Shown: one piece after another, positions 1 to 7,957 of the stretch
Numbering within the stretch: the first letter of the stretch is position 1
Layout: each line of letters opens with the position of its first letter
Assembly: GCF_900110995.1 (NCBI RefSeq)
Contig: NZ_FOJF01000002.1
Span: forward strand, 558,001-622,000
Origin: Chitinophaga sp. YR573
Lineage (GTDB): Bacteria; Bacteroidota; Bacteroidia; Chitinophagales; Chitinophagaceae
Direction: 5' to 3'
DNA: 64,000 nt
Translations under genes and position numbers: made by a program
Notes under the pieces: model-generated
Databases searched by the model: none
Told to the model about the DNA's origin: nothing
What the model saw: only the letters and a program-made list of their open reading frames with translations

Positions 1-159
1 TCTTGCACCTACATAACCGACGCCGGTGTGTTCATACTTTTTCTTGATTTTTTCGGGTAGGTAATCATAATCCTGGTAGATCCATTGTCTGATCTGTGAC
101 TCAAGGGTATCAGCATATGGACTGACACCGTCAGGAAAAGGATACAGTAATTGTTGCAT
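1..159 (-). CDS. Terpene synthase family protein, N-terminal part (cut by window edge)
   Basis: The first 53 codons of a gene that runs off the left edge, starting at an ATG at 159. The N-terminus has a YPFP stretch, then IRQWIYQDYDYLP, and ends in GYVGAR. This resembles the start of class I bacterial terpene cyclases, which have a conserved Trp, a YxFLP-like stretch and a GY-x-AR motif about 50 residues in. The metal-binding DDxxD/E and NSE motifs would lie outside the window, so the family call rests on the N-terminus only. A hairpin with a T-run (181-211) lies just upstream, between this gene and the DUF6986 gene on the same strand. The cyclised product cannot be guessed. Confidence 0.55.
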   Translation of the reverse strand, partial: MQQLLYPFPDGVSPYADTLESQIRQWIYQDYDYLPEKIKKKYEHTGVGYVGAR

Positions 160-180
160 AGTGATGTGGTTTTAATGAAT

Positions 181-211
181 AAAAAAAGGGCATAGTCCTC
201 CGACATGCCCC
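181..211 (-). terminator. Rho-independent terminator or leader hairpin, leftward
   Basis: Read on the minus strand, a GGGCAT-GTC / GAC-ATGCCC stem with one bulged base and a CTCC-type loop is followed by seven T. It lies about 95 nt past the DUF6986 stop, which suits a terminator for the purine operon. It also ends only about 22 nt before the ATG of the terpene synthase, so it would sit in that gene's leader if transcription enters from upstream. Confidence 0.6.
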
Positions 212-304
212 ATGAACAATGAATTATCCATTAAAAGGTACAAAAACTTAATATATTAAAACTATTCTGGACAATATTGTGAGCTGGTACTGTATAATGT
301 GTAG

Positions 305-1702
305 TTATTTGCCTCTTCTCCCTTCAATAATCCTGTAAAATGAGCGGCTGCGGATTTCTTCGAGGGTTAACCCTGTTGCCAGTACTTCTGTTTCAGAAAC
401 GGCTCCGCAGTTGATGGCCTTGATGAAGAAATTCAATAATCCCTGGCCGGTGGCAGCATCATCAAAAATATCTTTTGTTAATGTAGAGATGGCAGACCTT
501 TCTATGAAGGTTTTTAAGCGGAATAAAGCGTCGTTATAGTTACTTAAAAAGAAATGGTAGGTAGCTGCATAACGCATCGGTAACTGGGCAGGGTTGAGAT
601 CCCAGCCCTGGTAAAAGCCGTTGATAAGAGAATGAGTAGTATGATGGAAACCAGTACGCCAGGCATGATAGATGACTTCCCTGTTTTCTGCCTGTTGTTC
701 AAAAGTGAGATGATCTCCTTTGTGTGGTCCGACAGGGATTACGTTTGTAGCGCCATCAGACAGGAATATGCCTGTACCGCCTAATGCTACTTTAGTCATG
801 TGATGTGCAAAGTCGCAGACAGGGTGAGACATTGTCTGGTATTTAGCGGTGATGCCGCAGGAAGCCGTATAATCGTATGTACCGAAATGTGCGGCAATAC
901 ATCTGCCTTCACTGGCCCTGATGATCCTCATCAAAGGGTTTCTTCCTTCATCATCCATGATGATCTGCGTAGCTTCTACCATGGTTTCCATTTGCAGACT
1001 GCCTGCTGAAAGATGGTGTTTCTTTTCCAGTATTTCGAATAAGCGGACCAGGGTAGTGACTTGTTCGGGTATAGTTACTTTGGGTAACATTACCACGAAG
1101 TTAGCAGGGAGAGATGTATTCTCCAGCAGTGTAGTGAGGAAAAGATCGAGGGTACGTACGCTGCGGTGTTTCAGGTCTTCTGTAAAAGGTTTGATACGGA
1201 TACCTATAAACGGAGAGACAGTTTTGTTTTGCATCCCCAGCGCCAGTTCTTTAGCTGCTGTGATAGCAGTAGCATCTTCTTCATCATCTGGTCTGTTACC
1301 AAATCCATCTTCAAAGTCGATGCGGAAATCTTCTACCGCTTCTGTTTGTAGTTTTCTGATGATTTTTTCATACACCGTATAATGTAACCAGTAAGGAGAT
1401 GATCTTTTATCTGCTTCCGGCAGGGCATTGAATGTAGCAGCGGAAAAAGGGAAGTTGACCTCAAACTGTAATGCTTTTGCCAGCATTATAAAATCGGGTG
1501 CATTTGTTTGCAGATGCTGTAATGCAATCTCCCCCATTTTTTTACAGGTATCTGCTTTAAACAGGTTAGCGCCACCATATACGGTATGTACCGGCTGACG
1601 ATCTGGTTTGTCGCCCGGATATACCTGCTGGAAGCGGAGATTAGCTGTTTTTAAAGTATTCAGTAACTGTTCTTTTTCATCATTTGTTATAGAGAACTGC
1701 AT
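305..1702 (-). CDS. DUF6986 family protein (HpcH/HpaI aldolase-like TIM barrel)
   Basis: A 465-residue protein of the DUF6986 family, sometimes labelled phosphoenolpyruvate kinase-like or aldolase-like. It resembles the HpcH/HpaI and citrate-lyase-beta superfamily. An acidic metal-binding patch in RIDFEDGFG (D129, E131, D132) and a second acidic motif, ETMVEA (E239), match the Mg-binding sites of that fold. No signal peptide is visible. It is the last gene of the leftward allB-allC-allE-uraD-uraH series, separated from uraH by a REP element rather than coupled to it. Its reaction is not established. The position suggests a role at the glyoxylate/ureidoglycolate end of purine breakdown, which is inference only. 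Confidence 0.75.
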   Translation of the reverse strand: MQFSITNDEKEQLLNTLKTANLRFQQVYPGDKPDRQPVHTVYGGANLFKADTCKKMGEIALQHLQTNAPDFIMLAKALQFEVNFPFSAATFNALPEADKRSSPYWLHYTVYEKIIRKLQTEAVEDFRIDFEDGFGNRPDDEEDATAITAAKELALGMQNKTVSPFIGIRIKPFTEDLKHRSVRTLDLFLTTLLENTSLPANFVVMLPKVTIPEQVTTLVRLFEILEKKHHLSAGSLQMETMVEATQIIMDDEGRNPLMRIIRASEGRCIAAHFGTYDYTASCGITAKYQTMSHPVCDFAHHMTKVALGGTGIFLSDGATNVIPVGPHKGDHLTFEQQAENREVIYHAWRTGFHHTTHSLINGFYQGWDLNPAQLPMRYAATYHFFLSNYNDALFRLKTFIERSAISTLTKDIFDDAATGQGLLNFFIKAINCGAVSETEVLATGLTLEEIRSRSFYRIIEGRRGK

Positions 1703-1747
1703 ACGGTAGTATTTAATTCAATGTCGTTTGGTTAAGTTCCATTAGTT

Positions 1748-1908
1748 GAGCTCCGTTAGGAGCTCCGTGTTTGTAGCAACAATCTATCTTCTCCATAATA
1801 GACTCCGTTAGGAGTCCCCTATTATAACAATTTAACAGGGGACTCCTAACGGAGTCGTGTTTTGTTGTATAATACGTTTTCTACAAACACGGGGCTCCTA
1901 ACGGAGCC
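1748..1908. repeat. Composite REP element, four palindromes
   Basis: A nested inverted repeat built from four short palindromes. The outer left arm is AGCTCC-GTTA-GGAGCT plus CCGTGTTTGTAG. The inner left arm is GACTCC-GTTA-GGAGTC plus CCCT. The mirror-image inner arm AGGG-GACTCC-TAAC-GGAGTC and outer arm CTACAAACACGG-GGCTCC-TAAC-GGAGCC follow. Related elements lie at 28,927 and 42,360 and around the transposase gene at 18,610. Here it splits uraH from the DUF6986 gene. Confidence 0.9.
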
Positions 1909-1912
1909 TATT

Positions 1913-1960
1913 AAGTTTTGCTCAAACATAGAGTTTAAGTTTTGTTCAAACATAGAGTTT
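1913..1960. repeat. Tandem direct repeat, two 24-bp units
   Basis: Two 24-bp units in direct tandem, each beginning AAGTTTTG and ending CATAGAGTTT, differ at one position (CTC versus TTC). They lie directly beside the REP element, upstream of DUF6986 and downstream of uraH. This could be slippage or part of the repeat family's flank. Confidence 0.8.
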
Positions 1961-1987
1961 AACTAAATGATATTGGGGTTTTATTAT

Positions 1988-2326
1988 TTAGGAACCTCTG
2001 TAAGTAGAATATCCGAAAGGGCTGAGTAATAAAGGAACATGATAATGTTCTCCTTTATTAACAGTGAATACAATTTCTACAAAGGGGAAAAAAGTAGTGA
2101 TGGCGTGCTGATCGAAATATTCTTTGGTCTCGAATTTCAGTTTGTAGATACCAGGTGTTAATTCCCTGTTCTGAGTGGGGAATTCGCTGATCCTGCCATC
2201 ATTATTGGTGTTGTTGGCCGCGATCACATCCCAGTAATCATCATGTTGCTGATACAGTACAACGGGTACGTTTTGTGCTGCTTTTCCGCGTGAAGTGTCT
2301 AACACATGTGTAGTGATCTTTGTCAT
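1988..2326 (-). CDS. uraH: 5-hydroxyisourate hydrolase
   Basis: A 112-residue transthyretin-related protein that hydrolyses 5-hydroxyisourate, the uricase product, to OHCU in the cytoplasm. The N-terminal ITTHVLDTSRGK segment carries the active-site His (H7). The C-terminus is the family hallmark YRGS (109-112). Length is normal for bacterial UraH, and no signal peptide is present. Its start overlaps the uraD stop by 4 nt, so the two are probably translationally coupled, in pathway order with uraD. Confidence 0.95.
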   Translation of the reverse strand: MTKITTHVLDTSRGKAAQNVPVVLYQQHDDYWDVIAANNTNNDGRISEFPTQNRELTPGIYKLKFETKEYFDQHAITTFFPFVEIVFTVNKGEHYHVPLLLSPFGYSTYRGS

Positions 2327-2796
2327 GATGCTAATAGTTTTTGTAGCCTTAGCCTGGTGATTTTATCCTGTTCTTCCATGGCTGTTTTTATCTCTTTTTC
2401 CGGGGTGTTTGTCAATCTTGCCTGTAGCAATGATAACATTTCTGTAGCCGGTTTGCCGGTTGCGCAAACAATAAAAATATAACCAAATTTTTTCAGGTAG
2501 AGATGGTTACCTTCTTCCAGATCTTTTAGTACAGATATAGTAGTATTTGCTACGGACGACTGCTCTTCAGATGCCCATTTGTTGTTCGTTTTGTCGCCTA
2601 TTTTAGGATGATGATCAAATGCTTCCAGCCAGTCTTTTTCTGTACACTGATGCCATAATAAAGTAGCAGCAGATAATAATTCAGCCTCATCTTTAACAGG
2701 AAAGATATCCAGCATTTTCTGCACCCATACCGTTGACCCGCAACATTGGGTGAGGGCTGTTTTCAGCTGTTCGGGCGGAAGGTCATTTAATCTCAT
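2323..2796 (-). CDS. uraD: OHCU decarboxylase
   Basis: A 157-residue 2-oxo-4-hydroxy-4-carboxy-5-ureidoimidazoline decarboxylase. It converts the unstable UraH product to S-allantoin. The catalytic HP motif is seen in FDHHPKIGD (H63-P64), followed by W-A-S-E-E-Q and the FIVCATGK segment typical of the family. It has 4-nt overlaps with allE upstream and uraH downstream, so the three are transcribed and probably translated together. Confidence 0.95.
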   Translation of the reverse strand: MRLNDLPPEQLKTALTQCCGSTVWVQKMLDIFPVKDEAELLSAATLLWHQCTEKDWLEAFDHHPKIGDKTNNKWASEEQSSVANTTISVLKDLEEGNHLYLKKFGYIFIVCATGKPATEMLSLLQARLTNTPEKEIKTAMEEQDKITRLRLQKLLAS

Positions 2797-3527
2797 ATGG
2801 TGGTTGGAAAGCGGTTCACGTTTTTATAATAGATATATACGGCAGGTTCTTTTCCCATAGCGGTAAACCATTGCTGGCAATAAGGTGCCATCCATATGGA
2901 ATCTCCTTTACGGATAGGGTACCACTGGTGGTCCAGCATGTATACTCCCTGTCCCTGTAAATATATCAACCCATGTTCCATGATATGTGTTTCCACAAAG
3001 GGAAGGTGCCCACCCGGATCATAGGTAAATATATTCACCGCCATATCGAATGGTAGTTCATCCGGTAATAATACCTGCAAACGCAGGGCTGGATCACCGA
3101 GGAAGGGATTACCTGTTACATTCGCCGCATCTCCAAAGAGGATGGAAGGAACATCATATCCGGGCAGTTCTTCGTATACCTTGTGAAAGGTGAGGACCTG
3201 CGTACCGGCCGTCGCATTCTCAATGGTATATTCTGTACCGATGGGGATGTATACGAACTGACCGGCAATACGTACCTGTTCGTTGGCAGTACATTGCCCC
3301 TGAATAACATAAAAGAAGATTTGTGAGGCTTGTGTGGCGCCTGTAATACGACTATCTTCATTGAGTGTGATCAGCGTCTGGCAGAAACGGGCGCCCATCT
3401 GTTCGTTGATGATAACGTTGACGGTGCAGTTCGTCCATCCGGGAACAACACTGTTCACATAGCCATCCGGACAAATCACTGCATGATTACTTTTTACGAC
3501 AGACCTTGTTAATGCTGATATTTCCAT
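2793..3527 (-). CDS. allE: (S)-ureidoglycine aminohydrolase
   Basis: A 244-residue bicupin of the AllE/YlbA/UGHY family. It releases ammonia from (S)-ureidoglycine, the AllC product, to give (S)-ureidoglycolate. The C-terminal cupin has the expected manganese ligands in FVETHIMEHG (E179, H181, H185) and a Gln in YCQQW (218-219). The N-terminal cupin lacks them, as is usual. It starts 10 nt after allC and overlaps uraD by 4 nt. This step makes the pathway stereospecific and normally feeds ureidoglycolate lyase, amidohydrolase or dehydrogenase, none of which was found here. Confidence 0.93.
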   Translation of the reverse strand: MEISALTRSVVKSNHAVICPDGYVNSVVPGWTNCTVNVIINEQMGARFCQTLITLNEDSRITGATQASQIFFYVIQGQCTANEQVRIAGQFVYIPIGTEYTIENATAGTQVLTFHKVYEELPGYDVPSILFGDAANVTGNPFLGDPALRLQVLLPDELPFDMAVNIFTYDPGGHLPFVETHIMEHGLIYLQGQGVYMLDHQWYPIRKGDSIWMAPYCQQWFTAMGKEPAVYIYYKNVNRFPTTI

Positions 3528-3537
3528 ACGTGGTTAT

Positions 3538-4749
3538 TTAATAGTGAATCAAATTTAGCATAAACTGATCTGATACTTTTAATGCTGCTGCTATATCTTC
3601 TACATCCACATTTTCTGAAGGGTGGTGACTGATCCCTTTGAAACATTTCACAAATAACATGCAGACGGGGGATACTGCTGAAACAGGAACAGCATCATGG
3701 CCTGCTCCGCTGACCAATTGTACTGTTTCATACCCTGATCCGGTGATGGCATGTTTTAATAACCCGCTCATGACCCTGTCGCAGGCAACAGGTTTGCTTT
3801 CCTGTATTAACTGCCATTCGACATGTAACTGTCTTTGCTCAGAAATGTTTACCGCTGCCTTTTGAAGGGTGATACTGGCAATATCTAAGGTAGCAATATC
3901 TGCGCTTCGGATATCCAGGCTACAGGTAACTTCTCCGGGGATAACATTGCTGGCCGCATTGCTTACCTGAAGATAACCTACTGTTGCCACTATTTTATGG
4001 ATCCTGGCATATTCTTCTACGGCTAATATAAATTCAGCAGCTCCGCATAAAGCGTCCTGCCTGCTGTTCATAGGGACTGTCCCGGCGTGGCCTGCCATGC
4101 CTTTAAATGTGACAGACAAACGTTTCTGACCGGCAATGGCGGTTACGACTGCTATAGGGATGTTGCTGTCATACAATACGGGGCCTTGTTCAATGTGGAT
4201 CTCAAAATATCCCTGCCAGTTGTGAATAGCATCATCGTGCAGCCGGGATGGATCTTTTCCCATTGATTCAATGACCTCTTTTAAAGTTGTCCCGTTATGA
4301 TCTTTTTTATCCAGTAAGTCGTTGTTGAAAGCACCGGTAACGGTTTTACTACCTAAATAAGTAGTATGGAAGCGTACACCTTCTTCATCGCTGAAGGCAA
4401 TGACTTCTATATTGAAGGGGATGTTGGCCCCTTTTAATGCCTGTACGATATCTATACCCATTAGTACGCCTAAGGGGCCGTCGAATTTTCCTGCGTTGAT
4501 GACAGTGTCTATATGGGAGGCGATAACCAGTGTGCTGGAGGCACCGGTATCCCATCGTCCTCTTACATTGCCTATGTTATCTGTATGTGTGTCTAAACCT
4601 GCTTCCTGCATCCAGCGCATCACTTGTTCACTGCCTGCTAAAAAAGCGGCGGTGCCGAATGTGCGGGTGATACCCTCTGCATCTTCACTGATGGCAGCGA
4701 GGATATCTATCCTGTTCATAATATTGGTGGCTCTCTGCAGATAATTCAT
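3538..4749 (-). CDS. allC: Allantoate amidohydrolase, M20 family
   Basis: A 403-residue Zn/Mn-dependent M20 hydrolase of the AllC/hydantoinase-carbamoylase family. It splits allantoate to ureidoglycine, ammonia and CO2. Metal ligands are visible as HIDT (H79), KFDGPLG (D90) and the SDEEG pair (E122, E123), with a late His in HHPSEN. GMAGHAG with TVPM fits the dimerisation/substrate lid region. The ATG overlaps the allB stop by 4 nt. Ureidoglycolate amidohydrolases look similar, but the adjacent allB and allE favour allantoate as substrate. Confidence 0.9.
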   Translation of the reverse strand: MNYLQRATNIMNRIDILAAISEDAEGITRTFGTAAFLAGSEQVMRWMQEAGLDTHTDNIGNVRGRWDTGASSTLVIASHIDTVINAGKFDGPLGVLMGIDIVQALKGANIPFNIEVIAFSDEEGVRFHTTYLGSKTVTGAFNNDLLDKKDHNGTTLKEVIESMGKDPSRLHDDAIHNWQGYFEIHIEQGPVLYDSNIPIAVVTAIAGQKRLSVTFKGMAGHAGTVPMNSRQDALCGAAEFILAVEEYARIHKIVATVGYLQVSNAASNVIPGEVTCSLDIRSADIATLDIASITLQKAAVNISEQRQLHVEWQLIQESKPVACDRVMSGLLKHAITGSGYETVQLVSGAGHDAVPVSAVSPVCMLFVKCFKGISHHPSENVDVEDIAAALKVSDQFMLNLIHY

Positions 4750-6062
4750 GACCTTAAAATAATTGCTCCGGCGGGTGGTGTAAATGTTCCCTGGTCGTAG
4801 ACCTTTACCCCGCGTAAATATGTTTGTTCTACCACTCCGTACAGCGTTTCACCGAGGTAGGGAGTTATCTTATGTTTATGATATAATGTTTGTGAGGTGA
4901 CCGTAAACTGTTTATCCGCATCCCATACCACCAGGTCTGCATCATAGCCAGGCGCTATCTTTCCTTTTCTTTTTTCTAAACCGGGCAGGCGTGCCGGATT
5001 TTCACATAACCATAGCAGCAACTGGGAGAGTGTTATATTCCTTTGCCTGGCGGCAGTCCAGAGGATGGGTAATGCCAGTTGCAGAGAAATAATGCCACCC
5101 CAGGCTTGGCTGAGATCCCCGCTTTTCAGTTCTGGTGGAGCAGGAGAGTGGTCCGTGGCTACAAAGTCGATGATGCCTGCCTGCAGGGCTTCCCATAACA
5201 GGTTGTTATTCTCTTTTTCCCGGATAGGAGGTGCGCACTTAAAGGGTGTTTGTCCGTCCGGGATATCTTCTGCATTGAAGTACAGGTAATGTTGCGCTGT
5301 TTCCACGGTAAGGGGTAGCCCCTTTACTTTCGCCCTGGCAATATGGCCGATGGCATCGGAGGAGGAGAGGTGAACGATATGTACGGGGCAGTTATATGCT
5401 TCGCACAAATGTATCATCAGGGAAATGGCGTCGTTCTCCCACTGGCGGGGGCGGGAAGCCAGGTATTCCGCATATGACTGAGGATCTTTGACCGGTGGCT
5501 GAGGACCGCTTAATTCACAATGTACTAATAGTGGTAACTGTTGCCGGGCGAGCACCGGCATCACTTTTCGCAGGTCATATTCGGTAACATTCGGGAAGTC
5601 GTCGATACCGGAGTGGGTAAGAAAGGCTTTAAATCCCAGTACGCCTTTATTGATCAAACCAGCTATTTCATGATCATTCCCGGGTACTACACCACCCCAG
5701 AAACCACAATTGGTATATAACTTATTAGTTGCTGAAAGTAGCTTTTCTTCAAAGGCGGATACGGTGGTAGTAACGGGAGACGCGTTGAGGGGCATGTCTA
5801 CCAGTGTGGTAATACCGCCTGCCAGTGCGCCTTTAGTGGCTGTTTCGAAGCCTTCCCAGCTGGTCCTGCCGGGTTCATTGATATGCACATGGGGGTCTGT
5901 GATACCTGGCATTAATATTTTGTCGTGTACATTTATAACAGACGCATCTTCGGGTAAATGACTGACAATATCCAGGATCAGGCCGTCTTTGATGAGGACA
6001 ATAGCTTTCCTGATCCCATCAGGGGTAAGCACTTTATTTCCTTTTATGGCCAGGTCAAACAT
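4746..6062 (-). CDS. allB: Allantoinase
   Basis: A 438-residue amidohydrolase-superfamily enzyme that opens allantoin to allantoate. Binuclear metal motifs are present in order: DPHVH (H58, H60), the probable carboxylated Lys in GFKAFLTHSG (K145), HCEL (H181), HIVHLSS and ATDHSP. The close family member dihydropyrimidinase is the main alternative, but the EPGRTSWEG stretch and the gene context favour allantoinase. It is the first gene of the leftward operon, divergent from uricase across a 66-bp gap that must hold both promoters. Confidence 0.94.
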   Translation of the reverse strand: MFDLAIKGNKVLTPDGIRKAIVLIKDGLILDIVSHLPEDASVINVHDKILMPGITDPHVHINEPGRTSWEGFETATKGALAGGITTLVDMPLNASPVTTTVSAFEEKLLSATNKLYTNCGFWGGVVPGNDHEIAGLINKGVLGFKAFLTHSGIDDFPNVTEYDLRKVMPVLARQQLPLLVHCELSGPQPPVKDPQSYAEYLASRPRQWENDAISLMIHLCEAYNCPVHIVHLSSSDAIGHIARAKVKGLPLTVETAQHYLYFNAEDIPDGQTPFKCAPPIREKENNNLLWEALQAGIIDFVATDHSPAPPELKSGDLSQAWGGIISLQLALPILWTAARQRNITLSQLLLWLCENPARLPGLEKRKGKIAPGYDADLVVWDADKQFTVTSQTLYHKHKITPYLGETLYGVVEQTYLRGVKVYDQGTFTPPAGAIILRS

Positions 6063-6091
6063 ACAATTGATTCTTATTAAAAATAGGGAAA

Positions 6092-6099
6092 TAATTTTG
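6092..6099 (+). promoter_or_regulatory. Putative -7 box of the uricase gene
   Basis: TAATTTTG matches the Bacteroidota -7 consensus TAnnTTTG. A possible TTG half-site of the -33 element lies 23 nt upstream (6066-6068). The uricase ATG follows about 29 nt downstream. The short gap shared with allB suggests coordinated control of both sides. Confidence 0.45.
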
Positions 6100-6128
6100 T
6101 ACTTTACTATTAAACAAGCCCCTTGATT

Positions 6129-6974
6129 ATGAGCGCAAAATTAACCCTTAACTCATACGGTAAAAATGCCGTGAACTTGTCCAAAGTAATCCGCCATGCG
6201 GATCATCATGAATTCAGGCAGATTACTGTGAATGTATCGCTGGAAGGAAATTTTACCACGGCTTATACGGAGGGGGATAATACAAAGATCCTGGCTACGG
6301 ATACGCAGAAGAACACGGTGTATGCATTGGCAAAGGAGCATTTCACTTCTTCTATTGAAGCCTTTGGGATTTATCTGTCTGATCATTTTATTGCGAATAA
6401 TCCGCAGGTGACACAGGTAACGATCGATATTACTGAACATGGGTATACCAGGATGGCTTTTGATGGCAGTGTGCATGCGCATGCTTATATAGGGAATGGC
6501 CCGGGTAAGAATACCGCTTTGGTTGTACAGGATAGGGAAAATATTACGGTGAGATCAGGGGTGAAGGATTTGCTTATTCTGAAAACAACGGACTCGGGGT
6601 TTGAGAATTTTATACGGGATGAATATACTTCTCTTAAGGAAACGGCCGACAGGATACTGGCTACACAGTGTGCCGCAAGCTGGTTGTACATTTCTAACGG
6701 GCAGGATTTTGAAGCTTGTGCTGCTGCCATACGTAATACGCTGTTAAAGACATTTGCGTTTCATAAGAGTTTATCTGTGCAGCAGACGTTGTATGCGATG
6801 GGAGAAGCGGTGTTGCAGGAGCATAGTATGGTAAAGGAGATCAGTTTGCAGATGCCTAATAAACATCATATTCCTTTTAATATGGAGCAGTTTGGGTTGA
6901 GTAATAAAAATGATATTTTTATTGCTACGGATGAGCCTTATGGGCTGATACATGGGACGATTACGAGAGGGTAA
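6129..6974 (+). CDS. Urate oxidase (cofactor-free uricase)
   Basis: A 281-residue uricase (PucL/UOX family) that oxidises urate to 5-hydroxyisourate with O2 and no cofactor. It contains YGKNAV (the K12 charge-relay Lys), ATDTQKNTVYALAKEH (catalytic Thr region, T57), the TTDSGFENF substrate loop with Phe, a DRILATQ segment, and the late NKHHIPF with the third catalytic His. The ATG at 6129 is preferred to an in-frame TTG two codons earlier because homologues begin just before the first beta strand. It is the only rightward gene in the purine island and ends 5 bp from the xdhC stop. Confidence 0.94.
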   Translation: MSAKLTLNSYGKNAVNLSKVIRHADHHEFRQITVNVSLEGNFTTAYTEGDNTKILATDTQKNTVYALAKEHFTSSIEAFGIYLSDHFIANNPQVTQVTIDITEHGYTRMAFDGSVHAHAYIGNGPGKNTALVVQDRENITVRSGVKDLLILKTTDSGFENFIRDEYTSLKETADRILATQCAASWLYISNGQDFEACAAAIRNTLLKTFAFHKSLSVQQTLYAMGEAVLQEHSMVKEISLQMPNKHHIPFNMEQFGLSNKNDIFIATDEPYGLIHGTITRG

Positions 6975-6979
6975 AATGA

Positions 6980-7957
6980 TTAGGGCAGATGGGCGTTTTT
7001 TACCTGTATAATCTCTGCTGCAATACTTATTGCTATCTCTTCAGGAGTCTGACTTTTTACGGGTATTCCTATCGGGGCGTGCATCCTGTCTAAGAGCTCC
7101 TGATTTATACCTTCTTCTTTATAATCTGTAAACATCTTATTAATCTTAGTCTGACTACCTAATACGCCTAAATATTTATAAGGTTTATTCATCAGGCTTC
7201 TTAATACAATATCATCAGTTCTGTATCCAAAAGTCATTACTACTATGTATTGATCTTCAGGAATAATATTTCCCAGCTCTCTGTAATCACCTAGAATCGT
7301 TTTCTCATGTGCATCGTTGTTTTGTAACATAGTATGTAAGTCTGAACGGGTATCAAATACATGCACATAAAAATCCATCATCTTCATAACCTTAGACAAA
7401 GCTAATGAGCAATGTCCGCCGCCAATAATAAATACTTTATGCTGGTAGCCTACTACTTCCTGGTATAGCCAGTCTTTTTCAGAATGAATAACAAAATGAT
7501 TCCGGGGGATGATATCGGTACTAAATGCAATTCCCGAAGGGGATAATACTAAAGTTCCAGATACTAACTTCTCAGATGTTGGTATCTCACTTTCAGCAAG
7601 TATAATTGCAGATACAACATCTATATCAGCAGCTTGTAACTGATATAATAAGATAGTCTGATCACCGGAACAAATCATCCCGCTCTGCTGGGAAGAACTT
7701 TTATCATGCACCTGTTTCCGGATAGTTAACAACGCGCCTTCCTGCCGCAACAACTCCTTTGCCATCTCCACAAATTTATGCTCCATGATGCCACCACCAA
7801 TAGATCCTTCCATTTCACCAGTAAGGTTCACTGCCATACAAAACCCTTGTCTGCCCGGACTACTACCATGGCTTTCCAGCACATACAGCAGCATCACCGG
7901 TATATTCTGTAAAAGGCTTTTACTGATCAATTGCCATGTAGCCAGCTTCTTTTGCAT
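6980..7957 (-). CDS. xdhC: XdhC family protein, xanthine dehydrogenase maturation
   Basis: A 325-residue XdhC/CoxI-type protein. Known members bind molybdenum cofactor, help sulfurate it and insert it into xanthine dehydrogenase; they are not subunits of the enzyme. The N-terminal domain has GSSPGRQGFCM and GSIGGGIMEH, then a GMICSGDQ stretch. The C-terminal Rossmann-like domain has FIIGGGHCSLALSK (about 173-186) and LGVLGSQTKINKMF. The start lies 38 nt inside the 3' end of xdhB, which is a long overlap. It is kept because the conserved N-terminal Trp segment begins right after this Met. Confidence 0.9.
   Translation of the reverse strand: MQKKLATWQLISKSLLQNIPVMLLYVLESHGSSPGRQGFCMAVNLTGEMEGSIGGGIMEHKFVEMAKELLRQEGALLTIRKQVHDKSSSQQSGMICSGDQTILLYQLQAADIDVVSAIILAESEIPTSEKLVSGTLVLSPSGIAFSTDIIPRNHFVIHSEKDWLYQEVVGYQHKVFIIGGGHCSLALSKVMKMMDFYVHVFDTRSDLHTMLQNNDAHEKTILGDYRELGNIIPEDQYIVVMTFGYRTDDIVLRSLMNKPYKYLGVLGSQTKINKMFTDYKEEGINQELLDRMHAPIGIPVKSQTPEEIAISIAAEIIQVKNAHLP

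Noticed and set aside
9..206. 65-codon minus-strand frame at the left edge
   Set aside because: The terpene synthase N-terminus in another frame at 1-159 explains this DNA and has homology-like motifs; the 65-codon frame has none.
921..1382. Plus-strand open frame opposite the DUF6986 gene (153 codons)
   Set aside because: Shadow of a conserved gene; Ser-rich low-complexity translation.
1748..1960. Possible CRISPR array from closely spaced repeats
   Set aside because: Units are palindromes in mirror order plus one two-unit tandem; there are no regular spacers and no cas genes.
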